Below are positions 1-5,861 of a DNA stretch of 8,624 nt, in pieces. Location of the stretch: the NCBI GenBank assembly GCA_012842235.1, contig DUTE01000393.1, positions 1 to 8,624 of the forward strand. Reading direction: 5' to 3'. Position 1 is the first letter of the stretch; each line of letters opens with the position of its first letter. This DNA comes from Bacillota bacterium (GTDB lineage Bacteria > Bacillota > DTU065). Under the pieces are notes generated by a model that was given only the letters and a program-made list of their open reading frames with translations, was not told where the DNA came from and did not search any database. The position numbers and the translations under genes were made by a program.

Positions 1-315
1 GCAACATTTAAAGAAGCACTTGGCAAACTAAGAGCTGAAGGACCTTTAGAGGTTGATGAAAAAGCAGAAAAACAAGAAGATGGCAAAGACGCTGGTGCTA
101 GAGATGGTTATGACGGCTCTAAAGAACTAGATAGAATTATCGACGGGCAAAACAATGAAGATATTACTCAACAATCTTTAGCAGAGCTTGCCTGGGAAGC
201 TTTCTTAGAAGCAGAAGAAGCGATGAAAAGTGGCCCAGATTGGGAAGCATATGGCAGAGCACAAGCTAAATTAAAAGAGCTACTAGCTAAACTAAATGCT
301 CTAGAAGAAAAATAG
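1..315 (+). CDS. C-terminal end of a UPF0182 (COG1615) family membrane protein, 5' truncated by window edge
   Basis: Frame 1 is open from the first base to a TAG at 313-315, giving the last 104 residues of a larger protein. The tail is acidic and rich in Ala, Glu, Lys and Leu. A charged, probably disordered linker at about residues 20-50 leads into a predicted helical segment from about residue 60 to the end, containing AELAWEAFLEAEEAMKSG and then DWEAYGRAQAKLKELL. A final 'A..A..A...GDW..YG.A...L...L' helix pair is characteristic of the C-terminus of UPF0182 proteins, which are large multi-pass membrane proteins of unknown function. The membrane part lies outside the window, so the family call rests on this tail alone. 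A hairpin terminator follows directly, so this is the last gene of its transcript. An unrelated acidic coiled tail is the alternative. Confidence 0.7.
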   Translation, partial: ATFKEALGKLRAEGPLEVDEKAEKQEDGKDAGARDGYDGSKELDRIIDGQNNEDITQQSLAELAWEAFLEAEEAMKSGPDWEAYGRAQAKLKELLAKLNALEEK

Positions 316-321
316 CTAAAT

Positions 322-357
322 AGCCCAGCTAACTAATAGGGCTGGGCTTTATTATAT
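322..357 (+). terminator. Rho-independent-like terminator after the UPF0182 gene
   Basis: A perfect 8-bp stem, AGCCCAGC at 322-329 and GCTGGGCT at 341-348, encloses an 11-base loop. It is followed by TTTATTATAT, a T-rich but interrupted tract. It starts seven bases after the stop codon. The GC-rich stem in AT-rich surroundings supports a terminator, but the broken T-run suggests partial read-through into murC, which begins only 26 bases after the stem. Confidence 0.75.
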
Positions 358-373
358 GTTATGAGGTGACAGT

Positions 374-1720
374 ATGTGGTATCATTATATCGGTATTGGT
401 GGCGTGGGGATGAGTGCTCTTGCAGCAATTATGCTCTCTAAAGGCCATAAAGTTACCGGGTCAGATATTAAAGAGAGTAAAGAGGTAAAACAGCTAAGAG
501 AGCTTGGCGCAAAGGTCTATATTGGTCATAAAGGTGAAAACATTCAAGAACCTGATGTTGTAGTCTATTCCTCGGCGATAAAAGAAGATAATCCAGAGAG
601 AGTTTTAGCAAGAAAAAGAGGTATTAAAGAACTCCATCGCTCAGAGAATTTAGCTGAAATATTAAACCACAACTACGGAATAGCTATAGCAGGCTCTCAT
701 GGTAAAACAACTACTAGTGCCATGGTAGCTTATATACTCTCTAAACTTCAAAAAGACCCCACAGCGCTTATCGGTGGTTATGTACCACAGTTTCGAGGAA
801 ATTATCTTGTTGGTGAGAATGATTTAGTTGTAGCTGAGGCCGATGAAAGTGACGGTAGTTTCTTAAACTATAAACCTATGATAGGTTCTGTTTCTAGTGT
901 GGAAGCAGATCATTTAGAAAACTATGGCTTTAACCTAGACAAACTTTATGAGGCTTATTCCCAATTTGTTAACAATATTCAGTCTTTGGCTTTGATCTGT
1001 GCAGATGACAAAAAGACTGCTTCTTTAAAAGACTTTGCTAGAGGTAAAGTTTTAACCTATGGGATCTCTGATGGAGATCTTCAAGCTTATGACATTAAAG
1101 AGGGTTTAAGTACTAAGTTTAGAGTAAGATTTAAAAAAGAGGATCTAGGAGAGTTTGAGATAAGTCTTCCTGGTAAACATAATGTGGCTAATACACTTGT
1201 GGCAATAGGTATTGCCTTAGAATTAGGACTAGATCTTGACGAGGTAAAAGTGGCCTTAAAAGACTTTGTTGGTACAGGTAGGCGTTTTGAGACTCGTTTC
1301 GAAAAAAATGGTCTTTTGGTTATCGATGATTACGCTCATCATCCTACAGAGATCAAGGCAACACTTGCTGCAGCCCGCAATCGCTACCCTGATAAAGAGC
1401 TTTGGCTTGCTTTTCAACCCCATCGCTATAGCCGAACCAAGATCTTTTGGCAAGAGTTTATTGAATCTCTAAAAAAAGCAGACAAGATTGTTATTTTAGG
1501 CATCTATGCTCCTCCACCAGAAGAGCCAATAGAAGGAATAAGTGGCAACAACTTAGCCCTTGAACTACAAAAGCTTGGCAAAACCACCTATTATCTAGAG
1601 ACACTAGATGAAGCAGCAGAGTTTTTAGCTAACAATCTGCTTGCTAATTCTTTGCTTTTAACGATGGGAGCGGGAGATATTACTAAACTTCCTGATCTTT
1701 TGCAACAAAAGTTAGATTAG
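374..1720 (+). CDS. murC: UDP-N-acetylmuramate--L-alanine ligase MurC
   Basis: Cytoplasmic Mur ligase that adds L-alanine to UDP-MurNAc with ATP, the first step of the peptidoglycan stem peptide. At 448 residues it is a normal family length. The N-terminal Rossmann domain opens with GIGGVGMS (residues 7-14), which binds the UDP moiety. The central ATPase domain has the P-loop GSHGKTTT (107-114) and the acidic motif EADESDGSF (155-163). GKHNVAN (267-273) precedes the C-terminal domain, which carries GRRFE (302-306), DDYAHHPTEI (318-327), FQPHRYSRT (347-355) and GAGDI (432-436). These motifs separate MurC from MurD, MurE and MurF. The ATG is preceded by GAGGTGA at 363-369. No convincing promoter lies between the upstream terminator and the start, so expression may depend on read-through. 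Its last 38 bases overlap the opposing small gene, and no terminator separates the two. Confidence 0.97.
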   Translation: MWYHYIGIGGVGMSALAAIMLSKGHKVTGSDIKESKEVKQLRELGAKVYIGHKGENIQEPDVVVYSSAIKEDNPERVLARKRGIKELHRSENLAEILNHNYGIAIAGSHGKTTTSAMVAYILSKLQKDPTALIGGYVPQFRGNYLVGENDLVVAEADESDGSFLNYKPMIGSVSSVEADHLENYGFNLDKLYEAYSQFVNNIQSLALICADDKKTASLKDFARGKVLTYGISDGDLQAYDIKEGLSTKFRVRFKKEDLGEFEISLPGKHNVANTLVAIGIALELGLDLDEVKVALKDFVGTGRRFETRFEKNGLLVIDDYAHHPTEIKATLAAARNRYPDKELWLAFQPHRYSRTKIFWQEFIESLKKADKIVILGIYAPPPEEPIEGISGNNLALELQKLGKTTYYLETLDEAAEFLANNLLANSLLLTMGAGDITKLPDLLQQKLD

Positions 1721-1976
1721 GATTAGTTATCTCGAGATTGCTGTTGATAAAGGTCAGAAAACGATTGAGTGAAGAGATAACACGGCGTCTTGAAGCCTCT
1801 GTTTTGCTAGATTGGTTAACAAACTCTAAAAGAGATTCTGAAGAGGCTTGGGATAAGAGAAAACGCAAGAATCTGCTTGCATCGCCTACATAGACTTCTT
1901 CACATTTTAGACCTTCTTTGAGTAAAAATTCCATGTATGCTGTGATAAAATAGATTTTGCTGGCTTTATATGCCAT
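1683..1976 (-). CDS. Small stand-alone core-binding (SAM-like) domain protein, resembling a tyrosine recombinase N-terminus
   Basis: This encodes 97 residues. The layout matches the N-terminal DNA-binding domain of Xer/phage-type integrases: a first helix with YMEFLLKEGL (about 14-23), an aromatic/basic helix RFLRFLL (35-41), and a final helix with RRRVISSLNRFLTFI (about 63-77), followed by an 'ITNPNL' segment like the exit to the catalytic domain in XerC/XerD. The ORF stops just there, so the catalytic Arg-His-Arg-Tyr domain is absent. Evidence that it is a real gene: the minus strand has AAGAGGTGA (complement of 1983-1991) six bases before the ATG, codon use resembles the neighbours, and it fills an otherwise empty 285-base gap. 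It converges with murC (38-base overlap) and diverges from rlmN with 29 bases between start codons. If real it could bind DNA or act as a small regulator. The alternative is a remnant of a degraded integrase. The function is unknown. Confidence 0.72.
   Translation of the reverse strand: MAYKASKIYFITAYMEFLLKEGLKCEEVYVGDASRFLRFLLSQASSESLLEFVNQSSKTEASRRRVISSLNRFLTFINSNLEITNPNLTFVAKDQEV
1918..1946 (+). promoter_or_regulatory. Possible sigma-A promoter for the rlmN operon, inside the opposing small gene
   Basis: TTGAGT (1918-1923), then a 17-base spacer, then TGTGAT (1941-1946) with an extended TG motif at 1938-1939. Each hexamer matches the consensus at four of six positions. The gap between the two divergent ribosome binding sites cannot hold a promoter, so any rlmN promoter must lie within the minus-strand gene or farther upstream. 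This is the best candidate I see, but matches of this quality occur by chance in AT-rich DNA. Confidence 0.25.
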
Positions 1977-2005
1977 TAATATTCACCTCTTGGGAGGAAA
2001 GATGA
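1977..2005. promoter_or_regulatory. Back-to-back ribosome binding sites of the divergent small gene and rlmN
   Basis: The whole divergent gap is 29 bases and is filled by two Shine-Dalgarno sites. On the minus strand, AAGAGGTGA (complement of 1983-1991) sits six bases from the small gene's ATG. On the plus strand, GGGAGG (1992-1997) sits eight bases from the rlmN TTG. Together they form the inverted repeat CCTC-TTGG-GAGG at 1986-1997. The 5' untranslated regions of the two transcripts must therefore overlap in antisense. Confidence 0.8.
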
Positions 2006-3031
2006 TTGGATCTTTTTGGTTTAACAAAAACTGAGTTAGAAGAACACCTTATGCGAAAGGGACTGCAAAGATTTAGAGCAACACAGCTTCTTGATTGGGT
2101 TTATAAAAAAGGTAAAACTGAAGTAGATGAGTTTACCAATTGGCCCAAAAAGATGCGTGAAAGATATAGCGATCCTAGTGTTTTGGGCCTTAGTATTCTT
2201 CCCTTAAAGGAAAAACTAATACAAAACTCGCTTGATGGAACAAAAAAAGCACTTTTAGAACTAAAAGATGGTGAGCTAGTAGAAACAGTCTACATCCCAG
2301 AAAGCGATAGAGCTACAGTCTGTTTTTCTTCTCAGGTAGGCTGTAAAATGGGTTGTAATTTTTGTGCTACAGGAAAAAGTGGCTTTAGTAGAGATCTTGA
2401 AGCAGGGGAGATTGTTGGCCAGCTTTACTACTGGCAGCAAACAAAGGGACTTAGAGTTACTAATGCCGTTGCTATGGGTCAAGGAGAACCTCTTGATAAT
2501 TGGGACAATTTCCTCAAAGCTCTTTATATCATTAACGATGCAGATTGTCTTAATCTTGGGGCAAGACATCTTACCGTATCAACCTGTGGTATAGTACCAG
2601 GGATAAAAAAAATGGCCAAAGAGCCACTACAGGTCAATCTGTCTGTTTCCTTGCATGCACCAACAGATGAACTTCGTAGCCAAATAATGCCCATAAATAG
2701 AAGATATCCCCTAAAGGAGTTAATGGAGGCTATTGAGGAATATATAAGAGAAACAAATAGAAGGGTTACCCTTGAATATACTGTAATACCGAGGTTCAAT
2801 GATGGTAAGACTAATGCAGCTTTGCTTATAGCACTTCTTAAAGATAGGCTAGTTCATGTCAATGTCATACCAGTAAATCCTCAAGTAGGTGAAGATGAAG
2901 GTGAAAGCCTTTATCATGCCAAAGAGTTTGTAAATCTCATTAAACCTCAACTCAACGTTACACTTAGGCGCTCACGTGGAGCGGATATTGATGCAGCTTG
3001 TGGTCAGCTAAGAAGAAAAGTGCTTAAGTAA
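2006..3031 (+). CDS. rlmN: Dual-specificity 23S rRNA/tRNA adenine-C2 methyltransferase RlmN (radical SAM)
   Basis: RlmN methylates C2 of A2503 in 23S rRNA and of A37 in some tRNAs by radical SAM chemistry. The 341 residues are a normal length. The N-terminal helical region (about 1-95) contains FRATQLLDWVY. The 4Fe-4S cluster motif is C113-x3-C117-x2-C120. Both cysteines used in the mechanism are present: C106, seven residues before the cluster as in the E. coli enzyme, and C332 in DIDAACGQL, the site of the methyl-carrying and resolving chemistry. GQGEPLDN (158-165) and SLHAP (215-219) are family motifs. The start is the TTG at 2006: a TGA at 2003-2005 blocks any upstream in-frame start, and GGGAGG lies eight bases before it. 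An out-of-frame ATG at 2002 may compete. It is the first gene of the operon, and prpC follows after eight bases. Cfr is unlikely given this context. Confidence 0.97.
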   Translation: MDLFGLTKTELEEHLMRKGLQRFRATQLLDWVYKKGKTEVDEFTNWPKKMRERYSDPSVLGLSILPLKEKLIQNSLDGTKKALLELKDGELVETVYIPESDRATVCFSSQVGCKMGCNFCATGKSGFSRDLEAGEIVGQLYYWQQTKGLRVTNAVAMGQGEPLDNWDNFLKALYIINDADCLNLGARHLTVSTCGIVPGIKKMAKEPLQVNLSVSLHAPTDELRSQIMPINRRYPLKELMEAIEEYIRETNRRVTLEYTVIPRFNDGKTNAALLIALLKDRLVHVNVIPVNPQVGEDEGESLYHAKEFVNLIKPQLNVTLRRSRGADIDAACGQLRRKVLK

Positions 3032-3039
3032 AAAGGCTG

Positions 3040-3741
3040 GTGGCGAAAGTGCGAATTGTAGCAAAAAGTGAAAAAGGATTAGTGCGTAGCATCAATGAGG
3101 ATAGATACATTGCCACAGACAAGCTGATTGCTGTAGCTGATGGCATGGGCGGACATTTAGCTGGTGAGGTTGCAGCTCAAATAGCAATTGATAAGTTAAA
3201 AGATTTTCACTTAAACGGTTCTATTTTAGAGTCACTAGAGCGTGTCTTTCAAGAAGCCAATCGGGCTATCTATGAAAATGGTAGAAATAATAAAGATAGA
3301 GAAGGAATGGGTACGACACTTACAGCAATATATGTGCAAGATAATAAAGCCTATATTGCTCATGTAGGCGACTCTCGTGCTTATTTGATTCGCCAAAAAG
3401 AGTTGATTCAGCTTACAGAAGATCATTCCTATGTCAATCAGCTTGTCTCTTTAGGGACTCTTTCTCCTGAAGAAGCTCAAAGACATCCACAAAGAAACAT
3501 ATTACTAAGAGTTTTAGGTATAAAAGAAGAACTAACAGTGGATTTAGCTGTAGTTGATCTTCAAGCTAAAGATAGGTTATTAGTAGCTAGTGATGGTCTT
3601 TTTTCCGATGTAGACAAAGATGAATTGACCAATATATTGCTAAATGATTTAGATTTGCTGCAAACTGCAGATCAGTTAATTGATTTAGCACTGACTCACG
3701 GAGGCAAAGACAATGTTACAGTTGTTCTCGGGGAAGTGTAG
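3040..3741 (+). CDS. prpC: PP2C-family Ser/Thr protein phosphatase (PrpC/Stp type)
   Basis: Cytoplasmic, metal-dependent phosphatase that reverses phosphorylation by the adjacent PASTA kinase. The 233 residues form one PPM/PP2C domain. Visible motifs are VRSINED (15-21), VADGMGGH (32-39, metal ligand D34), GTT (91-93), HVGDSRAY (108-115), TEDHS (126-130), ASDGLF (183-188, metal ligand D185) and GGKDNVTVV (221-229, metal ligand D224), so all metal-binding aspartates are intact. The start is uncertain. GTG 3040 has AAAAGG only three bases upstream. GTG 3049 would give a protein beginning MRIVAKSEKG, closer to the usual family N-terminus, with GGTGG at 3039-3043 upstream. I keep the longer form, and the difference is three residues. 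It follows rlmN by eight bases, and the prkC ribosome binding site begins directly after its stop, so phosphatase and kinase are probably co-translated. Confidence 0.95.
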   Translation: MAKVRIVAKSEKGLVRSINEDRYIATDKLIAVADGMGGHLAGEVAAQIAIDKLKDFHLNGSILESLERVFQEANRAIYENGRNNKDREGMGTTLTAIYVQDNKAYIAHVGDSRAYLIRQKELIQLTEDHSYVNQLVSLGTLSPEEAQRHPQRNILLRVLGIKEELTVDLAVVDLQAKDRLLVASDGLFSDVDKDELTNILLNDLDLLQTADQLIDLALTHGGKDNVTVVLGEV

Positions 3742-3747
3742 AAGGAG
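3742..3747 (+). promoter_or_regulatory. Ribosome binding site that sets the prkC start at TTG 3756
   Basis: AAGGAG at 3742-3747 directly follows the prpC stop codon. Its last base is the first base of the GTG at 3747, so it cannot serve that codon. It stands eight bases from the in-frame TTG at 3756, an ideal distance. Confidence 0.8.
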
Positions 3748-3755
3748 TGAGTCTC

Positions 3756-5837
3756 TTGATTGGAGAGATCCTAGGCAATCGCTATCAAATTGAAAAGCTT
3801 ATTGGCGAAGGTGGAATGGCACTAGTTTACCTTGCAAAGGACAACCTCTTAGATCGACCAGTAGCTATTAAGGTGCTTCGCCCGGAATACTCTTCAGATC
3901 AAGAGTTTTTGGAGAGGTTTCAAAGAGAAGCTAAATCTGCAGCAAAACTTTGCCATCCAAATGTTGTTAATATCTATGATGTTGGCCAAAGAGGCAATAC
4001 CTATTATATTGTTATGGAATATATTGAAGGCAAAAGTTTGAAAGAGTTAATTCAAGAACAGGGACAACTTCCAGTCGATCTTAGCTTAAAAATTGCGATT
4101 CAGATTAGTTCAGCTCTTAATCATGCTCACAATAATCTGATAGTTCATCGAGATATTAAACCTCATAATATAATGATTACAAAAGACTATCGTGTTAAGG
4201 TAATGGATTTTGGCATAGCTAGAGCAATTAGTTCAGCATCGATTACCAGAACCGGTGTAGTTTTAGGTTCAGTCCATTACTTTTCGCCAGAGCAGGCAAC
4301 AGGTAAAGAAGTAACTAGTGCTTCAGATCTTTATTCTTTAGGTATAGTGTTATATGAGATGCTTACAGGTAAAGTTCCTTTTGAAGGGGATACCCCTGTA
4401 GGCATTGCTTATCAGCATGTTCAAGCAGAGATACCTTCAATTTTAGAAAAAAGGCCAGATATTCCTCTAGATGTAGTGAATATTGTTAATAAGGCATTGG
4501 CTAAAAAGCCTGAGGATCGTTTTCAGAGTGCTTTAGAGATGGAACAAAAACTTAGTGAGGCGTTTAATCGTATCTACAACATAACTCCAGATAAAATTCC
4601 CTATACCCAAATTAATCACTTAGCAAAGAAAGAAAATGAGCAAAAAACAGATGAACCAAGGGCAATAGATGCTACAACAATTAAAGCTAAAGCTAACGCT
4701 AACAATGATTCCACTATGGTCTTTGATCAGACACAACATGCCTTAAGAGATGAAAGGGATATTTTAAGTATGAGTAAAAAAGATAACAAAGAAGAAAAGT
4801 CAAGTACTAACAAAACAGCTCTAAAGTTTATTTTGATCTTGCTTTTGGTAATGTTACCTTTGTATTTGGTCCTAAAGGTATCTATGTTTTTGAATGTCCC
4901 AGAGGTTGTCGTTCCTAATATAATTGGCTTAACCCAAGACTCTGCTCAGACTCTTTTAGACAGAGAAAGGTTAGGGTTTGAGATTGAAGCAGAGGTCTTT
5001 GATCCAGATATCCCCAAAGGTTATGTGATATCGCAACAACCTGCAGCAGACAGAAAGGTTAAAGTAAATCGTAATATTAGAGTTATCCTTTCTAAAGGAC
5101 CTGAACTTATTGTCGTACCTGATCTATTAGGTTTAGATATTAGAGAAGCTCAGGTAGAGTTGCAGAACAAGGCCTTAGAGGCAGGAGAAAGGGAATATGT
5201 AGAAAGTGATGATGTTTTACCAGGAAAGATTATTGAGCAGTTTCCTGAAGCTTTTACAGAAGTTGAAAAAGGAACAAAAGTAAGCTTGAAGATTAGTAAA
5301 GCACCTTTAACAACTACTTTTCTTATGCCCGATCTTACAAGGCGGACAAGATATGAGGCAGAGTTAATACTTTCTCAAAACAATTTGGAATTAGGTGAGG
5401 TATACACACAATACGATAGTTTCTTGCCAGAAAACTATGTTATCGATCACAACCCTCCTGCTAATTCTGAAGTCGTCGAAGGAAGTATTGTTGATATTAC
5501 TATAAGTGCTAAAGGTGAGCCTTTAAGCAAACCCGATAGTAGCTTATCAACAGGTTTGCCAGAAGATAATTCTGATCTAACTATACCTGAGATTAGAATA
5601 CGAGGAAGAAAAGAAAGAGAAGTTAGTATACTAGTGACAAGACCTGGGGTCATAAAGATTGTTGTTATTGATGAGAAAGGTTCACATGATGTGTATCGAG
5701 CAGAGCACCGTGAAGGAGACTTTATCCAAAAGGTTGTTGGAGGAATGGGTATTCAGGGAATACCCGATGTATTTATCCAGGTTTGGCTAGATGGGGATCT
5801 CCTCAATGAAGTAGCTCTAGCAGATATATCTCAATAA
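3756..5837 (+). CDS. prkC: PASTA-domain eukaryotic-type Ser/Thr protein kinase (PrkC/PknB/Stk)
   Basis: Single-pass membrane kinase that senses peptidoglycan fragments or lipid II outside and phosphorylates cytoplasmic proteins. It has 693 residues from TTG 3756, beginning MIGEILGNRY as relatives do. The N-terminal kinase domain (about 9-270) has a Gly-loop at 17-24, Lys39, Glu58, catalytic HRD at 131-133 with Asn138, and DFG at 151-153. The activation segment has SITRT with Thr164 and Thr166, the usual autophosphorylation pair, and then SPEQ at 177-180. A charged linker (about 275-355) leads to a transmembrane helix at about 356-379. Outside are three PASTA repeats (383-447, 450-515, 522-586), a Ser/Pro-rich linker and a C-terminal beta-rich domain (about 609-687), probably the Ig-like domain of clostridial and Bacillus PrkC. 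All catalytic residues are intact. It lies between its phosphatase and rsgA; B. subtilis RsgA (CpgA) is a known PrkC substrate. Confidence 0.96.
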   Translation: MIGEILGNRYQIEKLIGEGGMALVYLAKDNLLDRPVAIKVLRPEYSSDQEFLERFQREAKSAAKLCHPNVVNIYDVGQRGNTYYIVMEYIEGKSLKELIQEQGQLPVDLSLKIAIQISSALNHAHNNLIVHRDIKPHNIMITKDYRVKVMDFGIARAISSASITRTGVVLGSVHYFSPEQATGKEVTSASDLYSLGIVLYEMLTGKVPFEGDTPVGIAYQHVQAEIPSILEKRPDIPLDVVNIVNKALAKKPEDRFQSALEMEQKLSEAFNRIYNITPDKIPYTQINHLAKKENEQKTDEPRAIDATTIKAKANANNDSTMVFDQTQHALRDERDILSMSKKDNKEEKSSTNKTALKFILILLLVMLPLYLVLKVSMFLNVPEVVVPNIIGLTQDSAQTLLDRERLGFEIEAEVFDPDIPKGYVISQQPAADRKVKVNRNIRVILSKGPELIVVPDLLGLDIREAQVELQNKALEAGEREYVESDDVLPGKIIEQFPEAFTEVEKGTKVSLKISKAPLTTTFLMPDLTRRTRYEAELILSQNNLELGEVYTQYDSFLPENYVIDHNPPANSEVVEGSIVDITISAKGEPLSKPDSSLSTGLPEDNSDLTIPEIRIRGRKEREVSILVTRPGVIKIVVIDEKGSHDVYRAEHREGDFIQKVVGGMGIQGIPDVFIQVWLDGDLLNEVALADISQ
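4686..4703 (+). repeat. Short in-frame hexanucleotide repeat in the prkC linker
   Basis: GCTAAA, GCTAAC, GCTAAC: three near-identical hexamers in tandem encode AKANAN in the cytoplasmic linker between the kinase domain and the membrane helix. It is in frame, so a change in copy number would alter linker length by two residues without breaking the gene. Confidence 0.6.
4902..5513 (+). repeat. Three tandem PASTA repeats within prkC
   Basis: Three units of about 65 codons begin at 4902, 5103 and 5319. Each starts with a hydrophobic VP-D/N-hydrophobic motif (VVVPNIIG, IVVPDLLG, FLMPDL). Each ends with a P-x(n)-V-x-x-G/N-x-x-hydrophobic strand (ILSKG, LKISK, TISAK). They are divergent at the protein level and are not DNA-level repeats. 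They form the extracellular ligand-binding stalk. Confidence 0.9.
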
Positions 5838-5861
5838 AGATAAATATTTAGGAGGAAGTCT

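Noticed and set aside
350..355. TATTAT as a murC -10 box
   Set aside because: There is no -35-like hexamer 16-18 bases upstream, the position overlaps the terminator tail, and the transcript would begin at the ribosome binding site.
1256..1472. Overlapping open frames on both strands inside murC
   Set aside because: They lie wholly within conserved MurC coding sequence (HHPTEI and FQPHRYSRT region), show no family resemblance, and look like frame shadows.
1729..1738. Perfect palindrome ATCTCGAGAT just after the murC stop
   Set aside because: Ten bases without flanking repeats or a T-run; it is coding sequence of the minus-strand gene and a palindrome of this size is expected by chance.
1865..1880. 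GCAAG-CTTGC hairpin, followed by GTTTTCTCTT on the minus strand, as a possible terminator
   Set aside because: The stem is only five base pairs and lies in the middle of the small gene's coding sequence; the bases are explained by its codons.
1683..1976. The small minus-strand gene as part of a mobile element or active integrase
   Set aside because: No catalytic domain, no flanking direct or inverted repeats, no attachment-site-like duplication and no cargo genes are visible.
2276..2799. Open frames on both strands inside rlmN
   Set aside because: They overlap the conserved radical SAM core, and their translations look like random Cys/Ser/Ile-rich shadow sequence.
5447..5653. Minus-strand open frame inside the prkC extracellular region
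   Set aside because: It is a shadow of PASTA repeat 3 and the linker, with no recognisable protein features.
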